From: Steroidobacteraceae bacterium
GTDB lineage: Bacteria > Pseudomonadota > Gammaproteobacteria > Steroidobacterales > Steroidobacteraceae
Length of the DNA stretch: 5,438 nucleotides
NCBI GenBank assembly: GCA_023253235.1
Contig: JALRHE010000302.1
Span: forward strand, 1-5,438
Direction: 5' to 3'
Each line of letters begins with the position of its first letter. The stretch's first letter is position 1. Made by a program: the position numbers and the translations under genes. Below, piece by piece: positions 1 to 5,438 of the stretch. The notes under the pieces are model-generated. The model was given only the letters and a program-made list of their open reading frames with translations. It was not told the origin of the DNA and ran no database searches.

Positions 1-394
1 TGGCCTCCTGCAATTCGCACGGATCTCGCTTCCAATGTTCTTTCAGTGCGGGAACCACATCGAGATGAGACAGCAGCAGGATCGACTTTTTCGCCGCGCC
101 GGTGTTACTCGGAGCGGCACAATATCGAACGGCGAGAAAAGCGGTCTCTTCATGTCGACCGAGCAGGATGTCGCTCTCGGGAAAGCCTGCCGCCTTCAGT
201 CGATCGGCCAAATATTGTGCGAGCGCGGGTGTCTCGTAGCCGGGCGGAACGCTCTTGAACGCCATCACCCGCGCCAATAGTTCGCGGGCTTCGAGTTGCT
301 CGGGTGTTCGGTTCGCCGTCGGTGCATCGGCCGCATGAGAGGCCGACGACACGATGACGAGAAGCAGGGCGCCGATGAGTGAGGCGCTGCGCAT
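1..394 (-). CDS. Exported M20-family metallopeptidase, N-terminal part (runs off left edge)
   Basis: The first 131 residues of a minus-strand gene are present; the rest lies beyond base 1. Residues 1-21 form a signal peptide: a basic start (MRSAS), a hydrophobic core (LIGALLLVIV) and an SHA-A cleavage site, so the enzyme is probably periplasmic. Residues 33-75 resemble the helical start of M20 peptidases (ARELLARVMAFKSVPPG, then a LADRLKAAGF helix). Residues 106-125 carry the family's first metal-site motif, LLSHLDVVP followed by W121 and D124-P125. H110 is the expected zinc ligand and D112 the acid two residues on. The M20 family comprises di-zinc aminopeptidases, carboxypeptidases and deacylases; the specificity and the remaining ligands cannot be judged here. 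The ATG shares one base with the TAA stop of the upstream VOC gene (TAATG), which suggests translational coupling and one transcript. Confidence 0.9.
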   Translation of the reverse strand, partial: MRSASLIGALLLVIVSSASHAADAPTANRTPEQLEARELLARVMAFKSVPPGYETPALAQYLADRLKAAGFPESDILLGRHEETAFLAVRYCAAPSNTGAAKKSILLLSHLDVVPALKEHWKRDPCELQEA

Positions 395-786
395 TACTTC
401 ATCCGATGCAGCGCGCAGAGCTTGTTGCCGTCAGGGTCTCGTACGTAAGCAAGATAGATAGAACCGATGCTGCCGGTGCGCACGCCCGGCGGATCCTCGA
501 TTGACGTTCCCCCGTTCGCTACCGCGATATCGTGAAACTGCTTCGCTTGTTCGGGTGAGTCGCACTTGAAGCCGATGGTGCTGCCGTTGGCAGCGGTGGC
601 GGGCTCGCCATTGATCGGCTCGCTGACGCAGAACATGTTTCCGCCCGCTTGATAGAAGAGCCGCATATGACCGGTCGGTGCCTGGTTGCGTGTCGCGGGT
701 TTGGCGCCGAAGACGGCGAGCACGGCATCGTAAAAACGTTGCGAGCGATCAATGTCGTTGGATCCAATCATGATGTGGCTGAACAT
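394..786 (-). CDS. VOC (glyoxalase/bleomycin-resistance fold) family protein
   Basis: This 130-residue protein has the length of a one-chain VOC protein built from two beta-alpha-beta-beta-beta modules. The first module opens with FSHIMIGSNDIDRSQRFYDAV (H4, D11, S15, F18-Y19), the usual VOC start. The second spans about residues 69-128 and ends in the DPDGN turn (117-121) followed by KLCALHR. Members are dioxygenases, isomerases, lyases or drug-binding proteins, and no substrate can be assigned. H4 occupies the usual first metal position, but the positions that often hold the next ligands in related VOC proteins appear to be T70 (in NGSTIGF) and C124 (in GNKLCAL), so glyoxalase-type metal chemistry is doubtful. 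No signal peptide is seen, so it is probably cytoplasmic. It starts 18 nt after higA with its own AGGAG site, and its stop overlaps the start of the M20 gene. Confidence 0.88.
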   Translation of the reverse strand: MFSHIMIGSNDIDRSQRFYDAVLAVFGAKPATRNQAPTGHMRLFYQAGGNMFCVSEPINGEPATAANGSTIGFKCDSPEQAKQFHDIAVANGGTSIEDPPGVRTGSIGSIYLAYVRDPDGNKLCALHRMK

Positions 787-793
787 GAGGTCG

Positions 794-798
794 CTCCT
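794..798 (-). promoter_or_regulatory. Shine-Dalgarno site of the VOC gene
   Basis: AGGAG lies on the minus strand, 7 nt before the ATG at 786, inside the 18-nt gap after higA. It supports this start. It also means the VOC gene can be translated well on its own from a higBA read-through transcript. Confidence 0.7.
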
Positions 799-804
799 AG
801 GTAT

Positions 805-1116
805 TTATCGGGGGGAGGTTTCAGAAGACTGCGGCCACGGCGTGATTTTTTGCAAAATCTTGCTGAGTTTACGCGCGGCGATTTCCGTATCGTGTGCGAC
901 CTGCGCGCGCAACCAATAGCCGTCAGAAAGGCCGAGGAAACGACACAGTCGAAGATCGGTATCGGCAGTAATCGCTCGTTTGCCCGCGACTATTTCGCTG
1001 ATGCGCTGCGGTGGGACACCGATCTCGCGAGCAAGTCGATATTGGCTGATTCCCATAGGAACCAGGAACTCCTCATGGAGTAACTCACCTGGTGTAACCG
1101 GAGGCAAGGCGCGCAT
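805..1116 (-). CDS. higA: HigA-family antitoxin (XRE-type helix-turn-helix)
   Basis: This 103-residue protein starts with the standard HigA opening MRALPPVTPGELLHEEFLVPMG. An XRE helix-turn-helix follows at about residues 22-61 (ISQYRLAREIGVPPQRISEIVAGKR, ITADTDLRLCRFLG), then the family's YWLRAQVAHD segment. HigA antitoxins bind and neutralise the HigB ribosome-dependent mRNase and repress their own promoter. The frame stays open upstream to 1284, inside higB, but family alignment places the start at 1116, 16 nt after the higB stop. No strong Shine-Dalgarno is visible in that gap, so translation may depend on coupling to higB. Residues 81-103 form a polar tail (ARKLSKILQKITPWPQSSETSPR in part) that may be less conserved. 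The VOC gene follows 18 nt downstream. Confidence 0.93.
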   Translation of the reverse strand: MRALPPVTPGELLHEEFLVPMGISQYRLAREIGVPPQRISEIVAGKRAITADTDLRLCRFLGLSDGYWLRAQVAHDTEIAARKLSKILQKITPWPQSSETSPR

Positions 1117-1132
1117 CTGTGAAACCCGTTTT

Positions 1133-1411
1133 TTAGTGGTAATCGACAATCTCGACCTCTTCGGCACCACCATCGCGCCAGCGGAAACAAATCCGCCATT
1201 GGTCATTGACTCGAATGCTGAAGGTGCCGCTCCGAGAGCCGTGCAGTCCTTCAAGTCGGTTGCCCGGCGGTACGCGAAGATCAATCAGCCGCTCAGCAAT
1301 CTCAAGCTGTCTTAGCTTTCGACGAGCTATCCGATCGATCCGTGCAAAGCGCGAAACAGGCATCCCACGGGCTAGTGCTTCCGTGTCCTTACAACGAAAC
1401 GATCGAATCAT
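1133..1411 (-). CDS. higB: HigB/GraT-like toxin (RelE/ParE superfamily mRNA interferase)
   Basis: This 92-residue protein matches the HigB family over its full length. It opens with MIRSFRCKDTEAL, continues with a basic helical part (IDRIARRKLRQLEIAERL, 25-42), then DLRVPPGNRLEGL (44-56), SIRVNDQWRICFRW (65-78) and the C-terminal VEIVDYH. Family members cut mRNA on the ribosome. The terminal D90-Y91-H92 matches catalytic residues described for Proteus HigB, while the position of its active-site His54 holds E54 here, as I recall it does in Pseudomonas GraT-type proteins. The toxin gene comes first and the antitoxin second, the order typical of higBA. The start fits the family precisely, but no Shine-Dalgarno precedes it, and the leader from the nearest promoter-like sequence would be absent or very short. 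Confidence 0.93.
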   Translation of the reverse strand: MIRSFRCKDTEALARGMPVSRFARIDRIARRKLRQLEIAERLIDLRVPPGNRLEGLHGSRSGTFSIRVNDQWRICFRWRDGGAEEVEIVDYH

Positions 1412-1412
1412 G

Positions 1413-1442
1413 AGTATTCACGCGCGACGTGATGGCTGTCAA
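1413..1442 (-). promoter_or_regulatory. higB: Candidate sigma-70-type promoter of higBA
   Basis: On the minus strand a perfect TTGACA (1442-1437) is followed after an 18-nt spacer by AATACT (1418-1413), which matches 4 of 6 bases of the -10 consensus. The difficulty is that the -10 element ends one base before the higB ATG at 1411. A normal transcription start would then fall inside the coding region. Either the transcript starts unusually close and is leaderless, or the true promoter lies further upstream and the TTGACA is a coincidence. A weaker alternative is TTTTCA (1500-1495), a 17-nt spacer, then TAAAAC. Confidence 0.35.
1418..1432. promoter_or_regulatory. Inverted repeat, candidate HigA operator
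   Basis: TCACG and CGTGA form exact 5-bp arms around a 5-bp CGCGA spacer. The dyad lies just upstream of higB, between the TTGACA and AATACT elements, where an XRE-type antitoxin bound as a dimer would block transcription. That HigA autoregulates is family knowledge; that this particular dyad is its site is inference, and 5-bp arms can occur by chance. Confidence 0.35.
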
Positions 1443-1496
1443 GATCCAAGACAGATTGGTTGGATATGGACGTTTTACTGCAGCGCGGAACTGATG

Positions 1497-1526
1497 AAAA
1501 CGTGAGTTTTGCTGTGCAAACTCACG
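1497..1526 (-). terminator. Intrinsic terminator, minus strand, after the TonB receptor gene
   Basis: On the minus strand CGTGAGTTTGC and GCAAAACTCACG pair around an ACA loop, with one bulged base, and are directly followed by TTTT (1500-1497). This is the layout of a rho-independent terminator, with a short U-tract and a stem of modest GC content. It lies about 75 nt after the receptor stop codon and about 85 nt before higB, so it should separate the two transcription units. There is no T run after the stem on the plus strand. Confidence 0.55.
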
Positions 1527-1540
1527 AATGGCTAGGAGGT

Positions 1541-1585
1541 TGACGCTGAGTGGGCCACTGTCGATGCAGTGTCCACTCAGCGTCA
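1541..1585. repeat. Long perfect-stem hairpin after the receptor stop codon
   Basis: TGACGCTGAGTGG and CCACTCAGCGTCA form a 13-bp perfect outer stem. Inside it, after a small 1x2 internal loop, CACTG and CAGTG add 5 bp around a 6-nt loop. The element begins 16 nt after the receptor stop on the minus strand. No T run follows on either strand, so it is not a textbook terminator. It may protect the 3' end of the receptor mRNA, help rho-dependent ending, or belong to a dispersed palindromic repeat family. Confidence 0.7.
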
Positions 1586-1600
1586 GGGCTTGATCGGCGC

Positions 1601-4576
1601 TTACTTCCCGAAGCTCAACCGAAGGTCGAGGTAGTAGTGACGGCCGTAGTCCGAGTGCACGTCGGACATATAGCCAAAGTAATCGTCCGCCAGCGGCGCG
1701 CGCTCGTTCGTGAAGTTATTCACGCCGAATCGCACGCGGCTGTTGATACCCGAGAGATCGAAGCGATAGTCGACCGTCGCGTTGCCCGTGGTCATCGCCG
1801 GCAGAACCCAGCGCGTGCCATCGGCCAAGGTGACGCCGCTGTCGTAGACGCTACCGATGCGGAAGCCCGACAACGAGGCGCTCCAATCACCCTTGCGCCA
1901 GCTGAGCGTCAGGTTGTGACGATTGCGCGGGCTGCCGTCCATGCCGATCAGGTTTGCGAACCCATCAACCGGGTAGTTACCGGGCAACTTACCGCTCGCC
2001 TGCGCGGCAACGAGATCACCCGCGAGACCACCTGCCGATTGCTCCAGCGTCGTCATGAACGAAGCGGCGTAGCGAACCGAGAAGCGACCGAGATCGGTGC
2101 GCAACGTGTAGTCGAGCGCCACGTCGATACCCGCGGCCGTGCGTGTATCGAGGTTGGTGTAGCGATCGTCGATGAAGTTCACATCGCCAGCCGGACAGAT
2201 GCCGGCCTTCAGGTAATTCGACGGATCGATGTTGAAGCTCGTGCTCGAGCGAACAACGGCCGAGTTACCGGTGAAAGCACCGCAATTGCTCGTGCCGTTA
2301 GCGATGCGCGCCAACAGATCGACGAGCGTGTGGTTCTCTTCGCCGAGCAGACCGATCGTGTTGGTCTTCTCGATTTCCCAATAATCCACGCTGAAGGCGA
2401 GATCTTCGATCGGTGCGATCACGAAGCCGACGGAGAAGTTCTCTGACTCTTCGGGCTCGAGTGCGTCGCTACCTTGTGCCAAGCGCAGCGTGCCTTCGCG
2501 GCAGGGCGTTGCACTGACGCCGGCTTTTTCGGCGGCATATTGGCAGACGTAGTCGGTCGTGGTGTTGGTACGCGACACGATCGACTCGTTCACGGTGACA
2601 AGGTTCGGCACGCGGAAGCCTTGCGACCACGATGCACGCAACAACACGTTATCGAGCGGCCTCCAGCCGAGGGCGATCTTGCCGACCGTGGCATCGCCCA
2701 GGTCCGAGAAATCTTCGTAACGACCCGCCAACTGCACATCGAGGTTCTGCAGCACTGGCAGCGAGAACTCGGTGAACACGGAGTTGGTGCGACGATCGCC
2801 CGCACTGTCTGGCGTGGGTGATGAGTTCATGACATCCGAGATGAACGGATAGGTTTCACCACCGGCTGCCGTGAAGCGGATCGTACCGTCGAGGCGCGGA
2901 TCGCGATCGTCGACGAACGACTCTTCGCGAGTCTCGAGGCCGACCACCATGCCCGCCTTGCCGCCCGGCAGATCAAAGAGATCATTGCGCGAGAACTTGG
3001 CATCAAACATCGTGAGCTCGGTCTCGGTGAGACGATAGACATCGATGAGTGCGCGCTCGATGTTGGAGTTCACGCCGCCGCTGAACGGGTTGTAAGCAGC
3101 AGAGGTCGGATCGTTCAGAGCGGCCTGCATCAGGGTGTTGCTGATGCGGTTGCTCGTGACGTCGTCGTTGGTGGCCTTGTTCCAGGTGGCTGCCGCCTCC
3201 CAGTCCCAAGTGCCGATTTCGCCGCGGAAGCCCTGTACGATGCGGAACATCTCGCCGTCGTTATCGACGATGCGGCCCTTCTCAGACCAGCGGTAGTTAT
3301 CCATCGAGAGCGCAAGACCCGTACACGGCACACGCGGGATCACCGAGGTCGGCAAGCGATTCGGAGAACCGCAAGGACCGAACGGGTTGTAGTAGTTCTG
3401 AGCGCCGACGACGAGATTCGAAGCGGCGTTCACGAAGCTGCTCGGACCACGACGGGTGACGGTCTCGGATGAGTAATACATCAACTCCGTGAAGCTCTCG
3501 AGCGACTCGTTGATCTCGTGATCGATGGTCGCGTAGACGTTCAAGCGCTCGAGCGCTGAGCGCAGGTCACGATCTTCGTTGAGGTTGTAACGAACCGTGC
3601 CTTGACCGTCGACGGCACCGCACACCGTGGCGCTGAGGGCGTATTTGCAGCGCGGATCGCCGACAGGGTAAGTCTCGAATTCACCGGCGGAGTCCCAAAT
3701 CGTGTTGGTAAGGCCGAAAGGCGTGACCGCGAGAACCACGTCGAACTGACCCCAAAGCGAGTTCGCCGAGTCGTTCGTGAAGCGCGAGTCGCCAGCCCAA
3801 CGTGAGTCGGCAGGGATGTAGCGGGTGTAGTCGGAGTTTGCCCAGCGCGGATCGTCCTGCGAGCTCACTCGCTCACGATCGAACCAGCTCGCGAATACAT
3901 TGAGCTTGGTGCGTCCTTCGTTGAAGGCCTGGCCAAATTCGGCATACACCGTCTGGTTGCTGCGCGAGAAGTTCTCGTAGTCCGTGTAGCGAGCGCCGAT
4001 ATTGAGGCCCTCGAAATCACGCTTGATCACCGTGTTGAAGACGCCGGCGACCGCATCGGCGCCGTAAATGGCTGAGGCGCCATCACGTAGCACTTCGACA
4101 CGATCGATACCGTAGGTCGGGATCATGTTGGAGTTGACGCTGTTGACCGGGACGAAGCTGCCGCCGACCTGTTCGGTCTGGTACTGCGGCGAGTTCACCA
4201 TGCGACGGCCGTTGAGCAGCACCAGCGTGTTACCCGTGCCGAGGCTGCGCAGATTGAATGCGCCGACGTCACCGCCAGCCGAGTTCACGCCGCCGCTGAT
4301 GTTGGCGACTTCGTTGACGAAGTTGTTGCCGTTCTCGGGGATGAGATCGAGCAACTGATCGCCCGAGTCGATGCCAAAGACTTCGATCGTTTCGCTACCG
4401 ACGATCGAGATGGGCAGGGCGTCCGAGATGACGGCGCCGCGAATTTGCGAGCCCGTGACGACGACTTCTTCGAGCACTTCGTTCGTCGGTGCGGGTTGTT
4501 GAGCCATCAGCGGCAAGCTAGCCCCGATGGTCAGCGCGACGAAGACGTCGATCGCCGTTCTCTTTCTCGATTGCAT
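1601..4576 (-). CDS. TonB-dependent outer-membrane receptor
   Basis: This 991-residue protein has the parts of a TonB-dependent receptor in order. A signal peptide ends near residue 25 (MQSRKRTAIDVFVALTIG, then LPLMA-QQ). A TonB box follows (EEVVVTG, 36-42). The plug domain, about 50-185, contains NTLVLLNGRRM (116-126) and IDRVEVLRDGASAIYGADAV (157-176). The beta-barrel runs from about 190 to the end, with SWSQGFRVPNL (649-659), LEPEESENFSVGF (706-718) and a final YYLDLRLSFGK strand. There is no N-terminal STN signalling domain. It takes a substrate across the outer membrane using TonB/ExbBD energy; the large barrel resembles xanthomonad and caulobacter receptors, but the ligand is not readable from sequence. 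Eight cysteines fall in four close pairs, probably loop disulfides. The start at 4576 is chosen because GGAGAGGG precedes it and a signal peptide begins there; the open frame beyond it is antisense to ggt. Confidence 0.95.
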   Translation of the reverse strand: MQSRKRTAIDVFVALTIGASLPLMAQQPAPTNEVLEEVVVTGSQIRGAVISDALPISIVGSETIEVFGIDSGDQLLDLIPENGNNFVNEVANISGGVNSAGGDVGAFNLRSLGTGNTLVLLNGRRMVNSPQYQTEQVGGSFVPVNSVNSNMIPTYGIDRVEVLRDGASAIYGADAVAGVFNTVIKRDFEGLNIGARYTDYENFSRSNQTVYAEFGQAFNEGRTKLNVFASWFDRERVSSQDDPRWANSDYTRYIPADSRWAGDSRFTNDSANSLWGQFDVVLAVTPFGLTNTIWDSAGEFETYPVGDPRCKYALSATVCGAVDGQGTVRYNLNEDRDLRSALERLNVYATIDHEINESLESFTELMYYSSETVTRRGPSSFVNAASNLVVGAQNYYNPFGPCGSPNRLPTSVIPRVPCTGLALSMDNYRWSEKGRIVDNDGEMFRIVQGFRGEIGTWDWEAAATWNKATNDDVTSNRISNTLMQAALNDPTSAAYNPFSGGVNSNIERALIDVYRLTETELTMFDAKFSRNDLFDLPGGKAGMVVGLETREESFVDDRDPRLDGTIRFTAAGGETYPFISDVMNSSPTPDSAGDRRTNSVFTEFSLPVLQNLDVQLAGRYEDFSDLGDATVGKIALGWRPLDNVLLRASWSQGFRVPNLVTVNESIVSRTNTTTDYVCQYAAEKAGVSATPCREGTLRLAQGSDALEPEESENFSVGFVIAPIEDLAFSVDYWEIEKTNTIGLLGEENHTLVDLLARIANGTSNCGAFTGNSAVVRSSTSFNIDPSNYLKAGICPAGDVNFIDDRYTNLDTRTAAGIDVALDYTLRTDLGRFSVRYAASFMTTLEQSAGGLAGDLVAAQASGKLPGNYPVDGFANLIGMDGSPRNRHNLTLSWRKGDWSASLSGFRIGSVYDSGVTLADGTRWVLPAMTTGNATVDYRFDLSGINSRVRFGVNNFTNERAPLADDYFGYMSDVHSDYGRHYYLDLRLSFGK

Positions 4577-4631
4577 GTCCCTCTCCAATTCGTATTGAAT
4601 GCCGGAAGTCGGCAGAGGGGGCGAAGGGTAT
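4577..4631. promoter_or_regulatory. Divergent intergenic region between receptor and ggt genes
   Basis: Only 55 bp separate the two divergent starts (91 bp if ggt starts at 4668), so their promoters must overlap each other or the coding ends. On the plus strand TTGCAT (4571-4576) with an 18-nt spacer to TTGAAT (4595-4600) is a weak promoter candidate for ggt. On the minus strand TATACC (4632-4627) is a weak -10 candidate for the receptor. Two short dyads are present: ATTC-N5-GAAT (4588-4600) and GCCG-N5-CGGC (4601-4613). None is strong, and no convincing Fur box is seen. Confidence 0.35.
4579..4586 (-). promoter_or_regulatory. Shine-Dalgarno site deciding the receptor start
   Basis: GGAGAGGG on the minus strand, with GGAG placed 6 nt before the ATG at 4576, fixes the start at the signal peptide rather than at the far upstream in-frame ATG at 4927. 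Confidence 0.75.
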
Positions 4632-5438
4632 ATGAATCCGGTGCGTGGACGATATGGGTTGACGAATATGGGTCGGATCCGCGGTGCATTCATCGTCGCA
4701 CTATTGTTGTGCGTCTTTGCAGGTGAGGCGGCGGCGCAGCGCCAGACGCTGCTCGAGTACCCGAGCATCCACTCGCCCAAGGTGGGTTTGCAGGGCATGG
4801 TGGTCTCGCAGAATGAGATCGCGAGCGCCGTAGGGTCTCGGATTTTGGCCGAAGGGGGTAACGCCATCGATGCGGCGGTAGCGGTGGGATTCGCCTTGGC
4901 CGTGACGCTGCCGCGCGCGGGCAACATCGGTGGCGATGGCTTTCTGACGGCCTACGTGGCAGGTCAGAAGAAAGTCACGACGATCGATTTTCGTAGCGTC
5001 GCGCCGCAAACCGCGAAGCTCGAGATGTTTCTCGACGACAAGGGTGAGGAGAGCGAGAGCGCCTCGGTCGGATATCGCGCCGCCGCCGTACCCGGCACGG
5101 TCGCGGGGCTTGAGCTCGCTCACAAGCGATACGGCAAGCTGCCCTGGGCGCAGTTGGTCGCGCCTGCTGCCGCACTCGCTCGCGATGGCGTGGTGCTGAG
5201 CGCCGATGAGGCGTTCGTCTTCGGTTGGGGAAAGAAGCGATTGCAAGCGAGTGAGTCCGCTCGTCGCACCTTCTTCAAGACCGATGGGAGTGGATACCGC
5301 GCGGGCGAGCGTATGCAGCAACTGGATCTGGCCTGGACACTCGATGAGATCGCCAAGGGCGGTGCCGACGACTTTTATCGCGGTGAGATCGCCGAGCGGA
5401 TCGAAGCCGATATGCAGCGCCAGGGTGGTTTGATCACT
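4632..5438 (+). CDS. ggt: Exported gamma-glutamyltransferase, N-terminal part (runs off right edge)
   Basis: The first 269 residues are present, roughly the first half of a 560-600-residue GGT. A hydrophobic stretch (AFIVALLLCVFAG, 19-31) ending AAA-Q at 35/36 is a signal peptide to the periplasm. Family marks follow: GMVVSQNEIASAVGSRILAE (55-74), GGNAIDAAVA (75-84), NIGGDGF (98-104) and DFRSVAP (119-125), whose R121 fits the arginine that holds the gamma-glutamyl carboxylate. Then come VGYRAAAVPGTVAGLELAH and YGKLPWAQLVAPAAALARDG. GGTs cleave glutathione and other gamma-glutamyl compounds after self-cleavage at a threonine that lies beyond the window, so activity cannot be confirmed. An in-frame ATG at 4668 gives a more compact signal peptide (MGRIRG plus core) but has no clear Shine-Dalgarno; the 4632 start has GAAGGG very close and GAGGGGG about 10 nt upstream. 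The gene diverges from the TonB receptor gene. Confidence 0.9.
   Translation, partial: MNPVRGRYGLTNMGRIRGAFIVALLLCVFAGEAAAQRQTLLEYPSIHSPKVGLQGMVVSQNEIASAVGSRILAEGGNAIDAAVAVGFALAVTLPRAGNIGGDGFLTAYVAGQKKVTTIDFRSVAPQTAKLEMFLDDKGEESESASVGYRAAAVPGTVAGLELAHKRYGKLPWAQLVAPAAALARDGVVLSADEAFVFGWGKKRLQASESARRTFFKTDGSGYRAGERMQQLDLAWTLDEIAKGGADDFYRGEIAERIEADMQRQGGLIT

Noticed and set aside
35..280. Short plus-strand open frames near the left edge.
   Set aside because: They are antisense to the M20 peptidase, which carries a signal peptide and the HLD metal motif in the minus-strand frame.
649..1083. A 144-codon plus-strand open frame across the VOC/higA junction.
   Set aside because: It is antisense to two recognised genes, and its translation has no family resemblance.
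1117..1284. A longer HigA beginning at 1284, overlapping higB.
   Set aside because: The additional 56 residues are read from another frame of higB and do not resemble HigA, whereas MRALPPVTPGE at 1116 is the normal family start.
1550..2446. Long plus-strand open frame starting with GTG, preceded by a perfect AGGAGGT at 1534-1540 with 9-nt spacing.
   Set aside because: It is wholly antisense to the well-supported receptor gene. Its product is rich in Arg, Val and Ala with no recognisable domain, as expected for a shadow frame in GC-rich DNA. The Shine-Dalgarno-like sequence is probably chance beside the hairpin.
4577..4927. An N-terminal extension of the receptor frame by 117 codons.
   Set aside because: It lies opposite the ggt gene and precedes a clear signal peptide with a good Shine-Dalgarno at 4576. 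It has no outer-membrane receptor features.
4701..5321. A 206-codon minus-strand open frame.
   Set aside because: It is antisense to ggt, whose motifs are clear, and its translation shows no domain.

Overview
The window reads as a piece of a moderately GC-rich proteobacterial chromosome. A large TonB-dependent outer-membrane receptor with an EEVVVTG TonB box, two exported peptidase-type enzymes and a GraT/HigB-like toxin-antitoxin pair suggest a gammaproteobacterium of the xanthomonad/Steroidobacter kind. That placement is an inference from protein style only; no rRNA or other phylogenetic marker is present. No tRNA, CRISPR array, transposase or phage gene was seen.

Left part (1-1411): four tightly packed genes all read on the minus strand. 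In transcription order they are higB (toxin), higA (antitoxin), a small VOC/glyoxalase-fold protein, and the start of an exported M20-family metallopeptidase that runs off the left edge. The gaps are 16 nt, 18 nt and a 1-base TAATG overlap, so a single transcript is plausible. This would tie two metabolic genes to a toxin-antitoxin promoter.

Middle spacer (1412-1600): 189 bases without a gene. It holds a candidate higBA promoter with a 5+5 inverted repeat between its -35 and -10 elements, a hairpin followed by T4 that fits an intrinsic terminator for the receptor gene, and a long 13+5 bp hairpin just after the receptor stop codon.

Right part (1601-5438): a 991-residue TonB-dependent receptor on the minus strand is divergent from an exported gamma-glutamyltransferase on the plus strand, cut by the right edge. 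Their starts are only about 55 bp apart (91 bp if the later ggt start is used), so their promoters must be close together or overlap. A reasonable but unproven reading is joint use of a peptide or gamma-glutamyl compound: the receptor would import it across the outer membrane and GGT would cleave it in the periplasm. The M20 enzyme may act on related substrates.

No obviously undescribed system was found. The points most worth checking are the apparent higBA-VOC-M20 operon, the tandem hairpins between the receptor gene and higB, and the receptor/GGT divergon.
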